DNA of 64,000 nucleotides from Pseudoalteromonas piscicida (GTDB lineage Bacteria > Pseudomonadota > Gammaproteobacteria > Enterobacterales > Alteromonadaceae). Of this stretch, positions 17,572 through 27,330 are shown piece by piece. The notes under the pieces were generated by a model, which was not told where the DNA came from, ran no database searches, and saw nothing but the letters and a program-made list of their open reading frames with translations. The stretch spans positions 1 to 64,000 of the forward strand of contig NZ_NKHF01000084.1 of the NCBI RefSeq assembly GCF_002744175.1, in the 5' to 3' direction. The stretch's first letter is position 1. Each line of letters begins with the position of its first letter. A program made the position numbers and the translations under genes.

Positions 17572-19161
17572 GTGGTACATATAAATAAAACAACGCACTG
17601 GTTAGATCTCAAAAAGCTAATATTGATACTCGCAACGCTTTGCGTATTGACCTCTTTACTAAATGCATTTTTTGCAACTTATCAAGTTCAAAAACAAGTC
17701 ATGGTAAAAGATACCTTAGAAGCGAACCGAGCCTATGCCACTAAACTAGCTGGCGTAACCGACCTATTTTTGCAATCAGTGTTAATGCAACTAAAGGCGT
17801 CGAGTGACGTGATAGCAGAGCAATTAGACGATCGAGAAGCCGTTAATAACGAGCTTAAACAAATGCTCATTAGAACCCATAGTTTTGATTCGGTAGTATT
17901 GGTTAGTGCCAGCGGCGAAATCATCGGGGCTCAGCCCAGCTCACTTGGTGTTACAGGTACAATTCTTCAGGATGAAATTGAAACATCACCATTAAGAAAA
18001 CAATCGCCCTATATAGTGGGTCCATTTATTTCACCAGCAGGTAACTTAATGGTAAGCCCCACACACCCGATGTTTGATAAAGCAGGTAACTTTTTGGGCT
18101 TTATCGCCGCAGGTATTTACCTAAAAGGAGACAATATTTTAGGTCGACTGCTGGCCAACCATCATCATAAAGACAAAACCTACGTATATGTCACCGGACC
18201 AAATGGCAAGTTGATCTACCATCATGAAGACGACCGAATTGGTCAGGATGTCACTAAAAACGAAGTGGTGGAGTCGTTGCTTAAGCGCGGCTCAGGTGCA
18301 GCACAAATCGTTAATACCCAAGGGGTAGAAATGCTAGCGGGCTACGCGTCTGTAGAGACCAGTGGTTGGGGCGTAGTGGCTCAGCGCCCCCTCGAAGTCA
18401 CGATGTCGCAACTATCGAACACCATGCAGCACGTACTAAAAACCACAGTGCCTTTTACGGTATTTTTGCTTATTTGTGTTCTTGGCCTCGGCGGTCTCAT
18501 TGCCAAACCCTTGTGGCGCCTTGCAAAGCTGTCGGAACAAGTACAAGACGGCAGAAATATCGACTTTCCGCATGTTGCTACTTGGTATTATGAAGCAACT
18601 TGGTTATATCAAGCAATGCGCAGCAGCGTAAGCCACTTAGGTGCGCAAGTGCAACGGTTTGACGACGAACGCAAACAAGATCAGCTCACCTTGTTGTTCA
18701 ACAGACGTGGAATGGAAAAATGGCTCGAGTCAGCCTACGAACAAGCGACACCATTTAGCATTATTGCCCTGGATATTGACCACTTTAAGCGGGTTAATGA
18801 CACCTATGGCCATGATATTGGTGATACCGTGATTCAAAAACTTGCAGAGCTCATGCGCAATAACGCTAGAGAGCATGATCATCTATGCCGCAGTGGTGGA
18901 GAAGAATTTTTAATGTTCTTACCAAACGTTGATATTGATCAGGCAAGTAAAATTGCCGAACGCCTAAGAGCCTGCACCGAAGCGACTGAATTCGGCGAAG
19001 CCGGACACATCAGCATTTCGCTCGGGATCTCACATTGGCCGCAGTGTTCGGAAGATTTACATCACGCCTTAAAGCTGGCAGACAGAAGTTTATATCAGGC
19101 AAAAGCAAACGGTAGGAATCGAGTGGAACATGCAGTATTGGCTAACCATAATGTAGCGTAA
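17572..19161 (+). CDS. Cache-domain sensor diguanylate cyclase
   Basis: A 529-residue membrane protein with a GTG start and a GAGAG site 6 bp upstream. An N-terminal transmembrane helix (about residues 13-32) and a second (about 285-308) flank a periplasmic dCache-like sensor domain, followed by a GGDEF domain (about 365-520). The active site is GGEEF and the inhibitory I-site RxxD (REHD) lies five residues before it. It should make c-di-GMP from two GTP in response to a periplasmic ligand. A dual GGDEF-EAL protein is encoded nearby at 20912. Confidence 0.92.
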   Translation: MVHINKTTHWLDLKKLILILATLCVLTSLLNAFFATYQVQKQVMVKDTLEANRAYATKLAGVTDLFLQSVLMQLKASSDVIAEQLDDREAVNNELKQMLIRTHSFDSVVLVSASGEIIGAQPSSLGVTGTILQDEIETSPLRKQSPYIVGPFISPAGNLMVSPTHPMFDKAGNFLGFIAAGIYLKGDNILGRLLANHHHKDKTYVYVTGPNGKLIYHHEDDRIGQDVTKNEVVESLLKRGSGAAQIVNTQGVEMLAGYASVETSGWGVVAQRPLEVTMSQLSNTMQHVLKTTVPFTVFLLICVLGLGGLIAKPLWRLAKLSEQVQDGRNIDFPHVATWYYEATWLYQAMRSSVSHLGAQVQRFDDERKQDQLTLLFNRRGMEKWLESAYEQATPFSIIALDIDHFKRVNDTYGHDIGDTVIQKLAELMRNNAREHDHLCRSGGEEFLMFLPNVDIDQASKIAERLRACTEATEFGEAGHISISLGISHWPQCSEDLHHALKLADRSLYQAKANGRNRVEHAVLANHNVA

Positions 19162-19316
19162 TTGAAAATCTTCTATTAATAAGTGAAAAACGCTCCGAAT
19201 ATCGGTAAGATGCTGACAATTTTTTACCGTCATACCTATTTACAATAGCTAGCCGGCCGGTTTTTAGCTGTCTAGTAAGGTAAATTGGTATCTTCTTATT
19301 TGGAGCTGTACTTTCC

Positions 19317-20726
19317 ATGGCAAAAACATTGAAAGTTCCTCATACGCTAGTGTTACTGCTAGGTATGATGCTAATTGCATTACTCTCTACTTGGATTATC
19401 CCCCAAGGTTTTTTTGATACCGCCACGACCGATTCTGGTCGACAAGTTGTATTGGCTGGCACATATCATCTTGCTGAACAATCCGTTCAACTTACCCCTT
19501 GGGATCTACTTAAAGCTATCCCCCGCGCATTCGCTGCGGCACAAGATGTCATTTTCTTCGTTATGATTGTTGGCGGTGTGCTAGCAATCGCACGTGCTAC
19601 AGGCACAGTAGATGCGTTGATTGGTAGACTACTAGAAAAGCACGGTGATAAGCCACAAAAGCTGATCTTTATGGTGGTATTCTGTTTTGCTATTGCGTCA
19701 AGCACAATAGGCACTGCAGGAGAGTACATCCCGTTTGTGCTGATTTTAGTTGCCTTGTGTAAAGCAATGAAACTAGATGCAATGACAGCTGTGGGTATGA
19801 TCATTGCGGGCTACGGTATTGGTTATGGTGTCTCAGCCTTTAACCCTTTCACCGTGTTAATCGCACAACAAATTGCTGAAGTCCCTGTTTATTCTGGGAT
19901 TTGGCTTCGCTTTGCGATCTTTATTCCATTTGTACTTATTGGTTTTCATCACGTGTGGAGTTATACCAAAAAAGTGCAACATAACTCCGAATTTTCAATG
20001 ATGAAAGATCTGCCTTGCCCACTGGCAGGCCAAGCACAGCCTAGCTATCCACAGCTAAATGGTCGCCACAAAAGTGTCCTGATGACGTTTATCGTCACGC
20101 TAATGTTAGCGGTATGGGGAATTGCCACAAAAGGCTGGTATTTGTATGAGCTGGGCGGCCTATTTATTGCGTGGGGCATTATTATTTCGTTTTTAGGCAA
20201 ATTATCTGCCGATGAGGCAGCTAACCGATTTATTGAAGGGGTGTCAGACCTTGTTACCACCGCAGTGCTTATCGGTGTGGCACGTGGTATTGCACTTATT
20301 TTAGAAGATGGTCAAATACTTCACACCATAGTTAACGGCCTCTCAACACCGCTTTCATACGTTGCTGCTGAAGTATCAGCGGTGGGTATGTTACTGATCC
20401 AAACCTTACTAAATATGTTTATTCCTTCTGGCTCCGGTCAGGCCTATGTCACTATGCCGCTGATGGTTCCAGTTGGCGACCTTGTTGGCGTGCCAAGACA
20501 AGTTGCGGTATTGGCATATCAATTTGGTGACGGATTCTCGAATATGATAGTTCCTACAAATGCGGTTCTAATGGGGATCTTAGGCATGGCAGGTGTACCT
20601 TACACGCACTGGTTTAGATTCTGCTTACCTTTGATGGTAAAATTGATGCTTGCTGCATCTACAGTACTTGTACTGGCAGTTATGTTTGGCTATGGACTTG
20701 ACGTTCAGCCTCAAATTACAGGCTAA
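19317..20726 (+). CDS. YfcC-family (C4-dicarboxylate carrier-like) membrane transporter
   Basis: A 469-residue polytopic inner-membrane protein with about twelve hydrophobic segments. The pattern of PF03606 is seen: an N-terminal helix ending in WIIPQGFF, the repeated IASSTIGTAGEYIPF and GYGIGYGVSAFNPFTVLIAQ re-entrant-like motifs, and the late LLNMFIPSGSGQAYVTMP. YfcC/ArcD-like members move dicarboxylates, amino acids or peptides; the substrate cannot be assigned here. A GGAG site precedes the ATG. A terminator follows, so it is a single-gene unit. Confidence 0.85.
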   Translation: MAKTLKVPHTLVLLLGMMLIALLSTWIIPQGFFDTATTDSGRQVVLAGTYHLAEQSVQLTPWDLLKAIPRAFAAAQDVIFFVMIVGGVLAIARATGTVDALIGRLLEKHGDKPQKLIFMVVFCFAIASSTIGTAGEYIPFVLILVALCKAMKLDAMTAVGMIIAGYGIGYGVSAFNPFTVLIAQQIAEVPVYSGIWLRFAIFIPFVLIGFHHVWSYTKKVQHNSEFSMMKDLPCPLAGQAQPSYPQLNGRHKSVLMTFIVTLMLAVWGIATKGWYLYELGGLFIAWGIIISFLGKLSADEAANRFIEGVSDLVTTAVLIGVARGIALILEDGQILHTIVNGLSTPLSYVAAEVSAVGMLLIQTLLNMFIPSGSGQAYVTMPLMVPVGDLVGVPRQVAVLAYQFGDGFSNMIVPTNAVLMGILGMAGVPYTHWFRFCLPLMVKLMLAASTVLVLAVMFGYGLDVQPQITG

Positions 20727-20748
20727 ATAGTCTAAAAGTTTAGCCGAT

Positions 20749-20779
20749 AAAAGGTAGTACCAAGTGTACTGCCTTTTCC
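20749..20779 (+). terminator. Intrinsic terminator after the YfcC-type gene
   Basis: A 12-bp stem with one G-U pair (20749-20760 with 20766-20777) surrounds a 5-nt loop and ends in TTTT. Confidence 0.75.
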
Positions 20780-20911
20780 CCTCAAAAAATTAAAGTTTTC
20801 TCTTCTCTAAGCAAATTTATTGATCTGTATTTATATTGTATGTAGTTTTATAAGTTAAGATTACTCATTAACCAGTTAATTGCCGCGCGGATTTTAGCTA
20901 AACAGACTGAT

Positions 20912-23467
20912 ATGAATTTAACTTTTAGCCAATTTTACAATTTGACCTCCACAGCAGAACGTTATCAGTTTGCATTAAAACAGCTATATCAGCGTTTTGA
21001 TGCCGATCACTGTTTCGTGGGCAAGTTTATTGATAACGATAAACGGGTAAAAACCGTGATGTATATGGCTGATGGTAAAGAAGTAGATAACATCATCTAT
21101 GACTTAGAAGGCACTCCCTGTTTTGACGCTAAAGGCAGCAATGATGTCTGTAATGTAACCTTTGGTCTGCAGCAGCTATACGCCGAAGATGAGATCCTTC
21201 GCGTACTCAGCATCGAAGGTTATTTAGGGGTAACATTAAGAGCCCTAGACCATAAGCCGATAGGCATTATGGTTTGCATGTTTAACAAAGAAAAGCATAT
21301 TAGTGAGGAAGAAAAAGAGTGGTTCCAAGAGCTGGGCCATCTTATTTCCACAGAACTAAATCATAATCTTGAACTTGCCAAACAAGGTCTGTTGCTAAAG
21401 CAGCTTGCAAAAGGAGAGCAAATTGCGGAGCTATGCACATGGACATGGCAACTTAAGCAGAATAAACACACTTTTTCTTCTCATCTCAACCACCTATTAA
21501 AAACCAACTCAAGACCACCTTCATTAGCATTGCTATTAGAAAAGTTAACAGTTGAAGATTCTGAGCGCTTGCGGGTTGCGCTTGAAAAAGTAAAACTTGG
21601 CAGCACTAAGCACATCGACTTGCAAGTGTCGCTCGCCACCCGCACTGAACGCTTTGGTCTTTTTAGGATCATTGGTCAGGTTGAACAAGATGAGCTTCAC
21701 TCAGATGAACAGGTGTTTACCGCCACAATTCAAGATATTAGTTATATTTCCTCGCTTAACAGACAACTTGAGCTGACTAATGTTGTGTTTGAACATGCAA
21801 CAGAGGCCATCATGATCACAAACAATAAAAACGAAATTATCATGGTGAATCGTGCGTTTGAACGCTTGACTGGTTACAACGGCCACGAGTTATTAGGGCA
21901 AGACCCTGCGGTGCTGTCTTCTGGTAAACAAGATAAAGCGTTTTATGAGTCGATGTGGGACGCATTGAATTCCCGTGGTCATTGGAAGGGAGAAATCCAT
22001 AACCGTAGGAAAAACGGGCAAATTTACCCAGAAGAATTAACCTTAAGCGTTGTCAAAGACGAACAAGGCGAAGTCTCTAATTATGTTGGGATCTTTAGAG
22101 ATATCACGGAGTGGAAGCGCAATGAATCCCAACTTACCTTTTATGCCAACCATGAACCACTGACGGCGTTATTAAACCGCCGCAGCTTTATGCATAGGCT
22201 AGAAGAGCAAATATCCGGCTCAAGAAGCAATAACACCAGCTGCTCTTTGCTTTTCATTGGTTTAGATAGATTTAAAGAGGTTAACGACGTATTCGGCCCT
22301 GAAATTGGCGATAAAGTGCTAATTTCAGTAGCGAAACGACTAAAAAACGCGGTACGTCAAAACGATATCATAGCCAGATATGGTGGTGATGAGTTTGCTT
22401 TGCTACTTACCCAAAGTGATGTAGAAAGTGCGTTAAAAGTCGCGCAGAAATTGGCACAGAAACTATCTCAACCCTATGTGTTTAATGAAATTACCATTGA
22501 GCTAACTTGCTCAACAGGGGTTGCTCAGCTAGAAGCGGGTTCTCGGATCACTGCGGCAAACTTGCTAAGAAATGCCGCTCACGCATTAAATAGTGTGAAA
22601 AAAACCGAACGTGGACAAGTTGCACTTCATAATGCGACCATCCAAAATGCCTATCTCAATAAGATAAAACTTAAAGACAAGTTAAAACAGGCACTGAAAG
22701 ATCAAGCTTTAACTGTTTACTATCAGCCCATCGTCAATGCCGACAACAACCATATTACTAAGTTTGAAGCCTTGGTACGTTGGTTTGATGATGAATACGG
22801 TATGGTCTCTCCAGGCACTTTTATTCCTATCGCTGAAGAGTTCGGTCTTATTCATTTGGTTGGTCAGTTTGTTCTGGAGCGCAGTTGTAAAGACTTGGCC
22901 ACCATCCACCAAGCAGGCTTTACCGATGTGGGAATTTCCATAAACCGCTCAGTCAGTGAGTTTAAAGCCATTATCAATCAAGTTAAGCTGATCACCAGCG
23001 CCATTGAAAAAGCAAACATTCCTTATGAGTCGATCACAATTGAGGTGACGGAGTCGCTAGCCACCAACCGATACACGTGGAAAACACTCAATCAATTAAG
23101 AGAGCATGGAATAAAAGTATCGCTCGATGACTTTTGTACTGGTTACTCATCGTTAAGTAACTTAATCGAAAACCAAGTAGACTACCTTAAAATTGACAAG
23201 AGCTTTGTTGATAGCTTAATGACTGACTTTAATAAACAAGTAATGATCGACTGTTTAATAAAACTCAGCGACAAATTAGGCATTGATGTCATTGCAGAGG
23301 GGGTAGAGCAGTTTACGCAACTCGAGAAACTCAAAGAACTTGGCTGTCATCATATTCAAGGGTTTTTCTACAGCCCAGCCAAGCCTATCGACGCCTGTTT
23401 AACCTTACTAAAAACCGATGCATTTGTTGTACAAGCACGTCAACACCAATCAATTGTACAAAGATAG
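20912..23467 (+). CDS. GAF-PAS-GGDEF-EAL c-di-GMP protein
   Basis: An 851-residue soluble protein. A GAF-like N terminus (about 1-155) is followed by a linker, a PAS domain with PAC (about 290-410, including TGYNGHELLGQ and NYVGIFRDITEWKR), a GGDEF domain (about 415-570, intact YGGDEFALLL) and an EAL domain (about 590-840). The EAL motifs FEALVRW, the EVTES glutamate, DDFCTGYSSL, YLKIDKSF and IAEGVEQ are present, so phosphodiesterase activity is likely. DDFCTG has Cys where Gly is usual. There is no membrane segment. It probably tunes c-di-GMP together with the cyclase at 17572. Confidence 0.92.
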   Translation: MNLTFSQFYNLTSTAERYQFALKQLYQRFDADHCFVGKFIDNDKRVKTVMYMADGKEVDNIIYDLEGTPCFDAKGSNDVCNVTFGLQQLYAEDEILRVLSIEGYLGVTLRALDHKPIGIMVCMFNKEKHISEEEKEWFQELGHLISTELNHNLELAKQGLLLKQLAKGEQIAELCTWTWQLKQNKHTFSSHLNHLLKTNSRPPSLALLLEKLTVEDSERLRVALEKVKLGSTKHIDLQVSLATRTERFGLFRIIGQVEQDELHSDEQVFTATIQDISYISSLNRQLELTNVVFEHATEAIMITNNKNEIIMVNRAFERLTGYNGHELLGQDPAVLSSGKQDKAFYESMWDALNSRGHWKGEIHNRRKNGQIYPEELTLSVVKDEQGEVSNYVGIFRDITEWKRNESQLTFYANHEPLTALLNRRSFMHRLEEQISGSRSNNTSCSLLFIGLDRFKEVNDVFGPEIGDKVLISVAKRLKNAVRQNDIIARYGGDEFALLLTQSDVESALKVAQKLAQKLSQPYVFNEITIELTCSTGVAQLEAGSRITAANLLRNAAHALNSVKKTERGQVALHNATIQNAYLNKIKLKDKLKQALKDQALTVYYQPIVNADNNHITKFEALVRWFDDEYGMVSPGTFIPIAEEFGLIHLVGQFVLERSCKDLATIHQAGFTDVGISINRSVSEFKAIINQVKLITSAIEKANIPYESITIEVTESLATNRYTWKTLNQLREHGIKVSLDDFCTGYSSLSNLIENQVDYLKIDKSFVDSLMTDFNKQVMIDCLIKLSDKLGIDVIAEGVEQFTQLEKLKELGCHHIQGFFYSPAKPIDACLTLLKTDAFVVQARQHQSIVQR

Positions 23468-23473
23468 AAGATA

Positions 23474-23508
23474 GTAGGGGATGCGCTTACACATTCCCTA
23501 CAATTTTA
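23474..23508. terminator. Hairpin between convergent GGDEF-EAL and hemH genes
   Basis: A 10-bp stem with one G-U pair (23474-23483 with 23492-23501) is followed by AATTTTAT. It lies between two convergent stops and probably terminates the plus-strand transcript. Confidence 0.55.
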
Positions 23509-23543
23509 TCTCAAGTGCAGGTTTACTAAATTATCGCAACCCC

Positions 23544-24566
23544 TTACAGCAAAGGTTTGATCAAAGCAGTGATTGCTTTAATGTGGTCATCACGGTCATT
23601 CAGTGCCGGAATATAGCGATACTTTTCACCGCCAGCAGACTCAAACACTTCTCTGTTCTCTACCTCTAACTCTTCTAATGTCTCAAGGCAATCAGCACTA
23701 AAAGCGGGGCTCAAAATTGCGACATCTTTAATGCCTTGCGCCGGAAAACTCTCTAATGTTTTGTCGGTATAAGGTTGTAGCCATTCGGCTTTACCAAAGC
23801 GGCTTTGGAATGTAGTCATGACTTTTTCTTTGTCTAAGCCGAGCTTTTCGACAACTAGGCGCGTTGTTTGCTGACAAAAACAGTGATACGGATCCCCTCT
23901 GTCTAAAAAGAGCTTTGGCGTACCATGGTATGAGAACACCAACTTGTCGGGGTGTCCATGTGCGTCAAGATCTTCTTTAATTGAGTTGGCTAGCGATTCC
24001 ACATACAAAGGATGTTTATGATAACCATTGATAAAGTGAAGCTCAGGTACCCAACGCCAGCCACGTAAGACCTTAGAAACTTGGTCAAATGTAGAGCCAG
24101 TCGTCGCGCTTGAATATTGCGGATATAGCGGGACCACGATTATTCTAGTCACGCCTTTTTCTCTGAGCTTCTCAAGCCCCGACTCAATGGAAGGGTTACC
24201 GTAGCGCATTGCCAGCTCTACTTCGATATCCTCAAATCCTTCGCTGCGAAGTTGTTTTTCAATCTTGTCGGTTTGCGCTTGGCTAATTGTGATAAGCGGC
24301 GAGCCTTCTTCGGTCCAAATAGATTGGTAGGCATGAGCGGATTTTTTTGGCCGAACACGTAGAATAATCCCGTGCAAAATCATAAGCCAAATCAGCCTTG
24401 GGATTTCAACAATACGGGGATCTGACAAGAATTCAGCGAGATAGACTCTAAGCGCTTTTGCCGTAGGTGCATCTGGACTTCCTAAATTCGTTATCAAAAT
24501 TCCTGTTTTTGAATTGAACCGACCTTCATGTGGATTATCTGTTATGGCTGAAAAGCGAGACACCAA
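23544..24566 (-). CDS. hemH: Ferrochelatase
   Basis: The enzyme inserts Fe2+ into protoporphyrin IX, the last step of haem synthesis. The N-terminal TGILITNLGSPDAPTAKALR, the VPLYPQYSSATTGS segment, and VFSYHGTPKLFLDRGDPYHC with the metal-binding His are all present, as is the late Glu-rich ADCLETLEELEVENRE region. The length (340 residues) is normal. In Vibrio and Alteromonadales relatives ferrochelatase is membrane associated. The gene is divergent from the chemoreceptor at 24798. Confidence 0.96.
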   Translation of the reverse strand: MVSRFSAITDNPHEGRFNSKTGILITNLGSPDAPTAKALRVYLAEFLSDPRIVEIPRLIWLMILHGIILRVRPKKSAHAYQSIWTEEGSPLITISQAQTDKIEKQLRSEGFEDIEVELAMRYGNPSIESGLEKLREKGVTRIIVVPLYPQYSSATTGSTFDQVSKVLRGWRWVPELHFINGYHKHPLYVESLANSIKEDLDAHGHPDKLVFSYHGTPKLFLDRGDPYHCFCQQTTRLVVEKLGLDKEKVMTTFQSRFGKAEWLQPYTDKTLESFPAQGIKDVAILSPAFSADCLETLEELEVENREVFESAGGEKYRYIPALNDRDDHIKAITALIKPLL

Positions 24567-24730
24567 ACGCTCCTTAGTTTATCATTTTAGTGATTTTATT
24601 TTACAGAAAAGCCAGTACGTGAGTAAGCCTAATTTGGATCTTAACTGCCACAAATCAATTTGCGGCCACAATTTACTCACACTATAGTTGTAATTATCGT
24701 TAATTAATCCTTTCTCTATTGCTATTGGAG

Positions 24731-24760
24731 TTATGAGGGCGTATTTTCCTGCCCTCATAA
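24731..24760. repeat. Perfect 10-bp inverted repeat between hemH and the chemoreceptor gene
   Basis: TTATGAGGGC (24731-24740) and GCCCTCATAA (24751-24760) flank a 10-nt loop. There is no T tract on either side and the element lies upstream of both divergent genes. It is more likely an operator or a leader hairpin than a terminator. Confidence 0.45.
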
Positions 24761-24797
24761 AGGGAAAATAAAATATCTGTAGTTTTGGAATGTTTAA

Positions 24798-26351
24798 ATG
24801 AGAACCAATCACCCAATAACTCAAAGAGAAAAGACCTTTTCTCGCGATGTAAAACTCATCTCCGTCACGGATCTTAAAGGTAATATCGTCGATTGTAACC
24901 AAGCATTTATCGACGTAAGCGGCTTTTCCCGTGATGAGTTACTTGGGCAACCTCATAATATTGTAAGGCACCCAGATATGCCTCCTGTTGCGTTCAAAAC
25001 TATGTGGCAACAGCTTAAGACCGGCAAACCGTGGATGGGCATTGTAAAAAACCGTTGCAAAAATGGCGACCACTATTGGGTTGATGCATATGTGACCCCC
25101 ATTACTGAGAACGGTAAAATCGTCGGCTATGAATCTGTAAGAAGCTGCCCAGACAGAGCCACCGTTGAGCGGGCAAACCAACTTTACACTAGCGTTAATG
25201 CAAATAAAGGCAACGGCTTTAGCTTACCTAAGTTAAGAGTTATATGGCCTGTATTTAACATTATTTCGTCTTTATTACTTTGGTATTTTGTTTCTGAGTC
25301 TGCAGGCTTCTTCTGGTTAATGGCAAATATGCTTGCCTATTCAGCTTACGCAACTTGGCGTGATAAAGAACAGCTAAAACGCCTAGAGTCAGAGCTGGCT
25401 CACAGTTTTTGCGATGAGATTTCTGAACAAGTCTATTCAACTTGGGAAGGCACCATGGCGTCTATTCAAGTGCGCTTAAAGAGCGAAAGGGCACATTTAG
25501 ATACCATTCTTACCCGCGTTGAACATGCAGCGCAGAATGTTTCTCGCGGTGCGCATACCGCCAGCAATGAGGCGCAGGCAACTTATGCAGACCTACAAAA
25601 GCAACAAACCGAAACTGAACTAGTTGCCACGGCCATGAACGAAATGACTACCACTATTAATGATGTCTCTAATAGTGTACAACTCAGTGCCAAAGACGCT
25701 CAAAACTCATTGGATTTAACATCGCAAACGGAACAAATTGCCAATAAAACAAAAATTGCATTTGGTGATTTGAGTAACACGATCGCAGACATCCGAAACT
25801 CAGTCGAAGGTGTCTCAAAACAAACCGACAAGATAGCAGCCGCAGCGCAGATCATTGAACAAATCGCAGAGCAAACCAATTTGTTAGCACTTAACGCTGC
25901 CATTGAGGCCGCTCGCGCAGGAGAGCAAGGTAGAGGTTTTGCCGTTGTTGCTGACGAGGTAAGACATTTAGCACAGCGCACTCAGGAATCAACCAAAGAA
26001 ATCCATGCGATCATCGAAGAGCTAACAACAAGCACTCAAGCGTCGGTAAGTATCGCGCAGCAAGGCCAGGAAGAGTCATTGCATGGGATAGAACAGTTAA
26101 ATGAAAGCACGGACATGCTACAACAGATCACTCAAGCGGTGATCCAAATAAGCGATATGTCGATGCAGATTGCCACCTCAGTAGAGCAGCAAGCGGCGGT
26201 CTCTGATGACATCAATCAACAGGTTGTTAATATTGCCCAACTGGCAAACAACAGCCTAGATAGCGCAGATAAAGTGCACCAAGAAAGTAAAGACTTAGAA
26301 TCAACAGCAAAAGAAATGCACGAGCTTATCGTCCGCTTTAAGCGAAATTGA
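24798..26351 (+). CDS. Aer-like PAS-domain methyl-accepting chemotaxis protein
   Basis: A 517-residue chemoreceptor. An N-terminal PAS domain (about 15-120; TDLKGNIVDCNQAFIDVSGF, NIVRHPDMPP, GDHYWVDAYVTPI) is typical of Aer-type redox/oxygen receptors. One or two membrane helices (about 150-190) follow, then the cytoplasmic signalling domain with the conserved hairpin IAEQTNLLALNAAIEAARAG (about 355-375). There is no periplasmic sensor domain. It should signal energy or redox state through CheA/CheW. The AUG start lacks a strong ribosome binding site. A perfect terminator follows. Confidence 0.92.
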   Translation: MRTNHPITQREKTFSRDVKLISVTDLKGNIVDCNQAFIDVSGFSRDELLGQPHNIVRHPDMPPVAFKTMWQQLKTGKPWMGIVKNRCKNGDHYWVDAYVTPITENGKIVGYESVRSCPDRATVERANQLYTSVNANKGNGFSLPKLRVIWPVFNIISSLLLWYFVSESAGFFWLMANMLAYSAYATWRDKEQLKRLESELAHSFCDEISEQVYSTWEGTMASIQVRLKSERAHLDTILTRVEHAAQNVSRGAHTASNEAQATYADLQKQQTETELVATAMNEMTTTINDVSNSVQLSAKDAQNSLDLTSQTEQIANKTKIAFGDLSNTIADIRNSVEGVSKQTDKIAAAAQIIEQIAEQTNLLALNAAIEAARAGEQGRGFAVVADEVRHLAQRTQESTKEIHAIIEELTTSTQASVSIAQQGQEESLHGIEQLNESTDMLQQITQAVIQISDMSMQIATSVEQQAAVSDDINQQVVNIAQLANNSLDSADKVHQESKDLESTAKEMHELIVRFKRN

Positions 26352-26366
26352 TGCTGGTCAGTTAAA

Positions 26367-26404
26367 CAACAAAAAAGGACATCAACCGGTGTCCTTTTTT
26401 GTTG
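26367..26404. terminator. Strong terminator after the chemoreceptor gene
   Basis: A perfect 15-bp stem (26367-26381 with 26390-26404) has its A/T-rich arms containing runs of six As and six Ts, so it may work in both directions. From here to 26548 I see no gene. Confidence 0.88.
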
Positions 26405-26548
26405 CTAGCCTAATCAGCTTGAGCTTGAACTGCCAGAATCTAACAATCGCATACGGCACAGCAGGTAGTGGGGAACGCCCCATTAATAAGTAAACCAAAT
26501 GCTGGCGGAAGATTTGCTCCGAAAATGGCGTGGCAGTGTTTATTAAAC

Positions 26549-27244
26549 TTAATTTTGTGGCTTATTAGAGATACATTTCACTCGTTTCATATAGCCACTT
26601 TGAGTTAACACTTGTGAGCCGGATGGATAACTATTAATGAGTAAATCCCCATTTTCTAGTATCCAAGAAGACTTAGGCATACCAACCAAACTGTATAATT
26701 TTTCTATTTTGAAATCATTAGACATTAGATGAATATTTCCGTAGTTCGACATCATATGTGCTAAACCTGAAGTTACGACTATGCCAAATGGCATTTCATA
26801 AATATCTTCAACATTCATTTGTTTGATAAGTGTAATTTTATCGTTTTCATCTATTAGCAGTAATTCACCACCAAACTCACCGTGATTAGTACCAGTAATA
26901 ATCTTGCCACCTAAATTGAAGATAATTTCTGGTTGTATGATTTGATGCTCAATTACTATTTTATTTTTTGAATCATATGATCTGCGAGGAAACGATTTTT
27001 TGTATTTCCCAGTTGCTCTATCAACCAATTCAAATAACCGTTGTTCTTGAGATGAATCAGTTTTACCTGTTCCATCAAAAAACTCTTTTACACCAACTTC
27101 CGTTACTTCTCTTTCTACGCTGCCTTTAAATTCTGTTTTATTTGGATACTTCGATGCGTCACTTGCACCACATGAAATATCTTCAAACACATTCGCGGAT
27201 AGCGAAAAAGAGCATAAAAGTAGAATACATATCGAATATTGCAA
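26549..27244 (-). CDS. Secreted protein of unknown function
   Basis: About 231 residues from TTG 27244, which has an AAGGAG site 6 bp upstream. The reading frame extends upstream to 27286, but this start gives a proper signal peptide (QYSICILLLCSFSLSANVF). The mature part has several short beta-strand-like repeats (for example GGKIITGTNHGEFGGELLLI and LENGDLLINSYPSG), suggesting a beta-propeller-like fold. No family is recognised. The gene is AT-rich and sits beside a tyrosine recombinase, which fits recently acquired DNA. Confidence 0.6.
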   Translation of the reverse strand: MQYSICILLLCSFSLSANVFEDISCGASDASKYPNKTEFKGSVEREVTEVGVKEFFDGTGKTDSSQEQRLFELVDRATGKYKKSFPRRSYDSKNKIVIEHQIIQPEIIFNLGGKIITGTNHGEFGGELLLIDENDKITLIKQMNVEDIYEMPFGIVVTSGLAHMMSNYGNIHLMSNDFKIEKLYSLVGMPKSSWILENGDLLINSYPSGSQVLTQSGYMKRVKCISNKPQN

Positions 27245-27330
27245 CCGACTCTCCTTATATTGTGATAACTTGCGTAAACGGCACAAAGCGCCAAGATTAG
27301 AGATGAGCTAACTCAGCTAAGCAAATACCA

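Noticed and set aside
24731..24760. Terminator between hemH and the chemoreceptor gene
   Set aside because: The stem is perfect but lies upstream of both divergent genes and has no T tract on either side.
24582..24902. Minus-strand 106-codon frame before hemH
   Set aside because: Its first third is antisense to the PAS domain of the chemoreceptor, it lacks a ribosome binding site, and its sequence has no domain-like features. The rest covers the intergenic inverted repeat.
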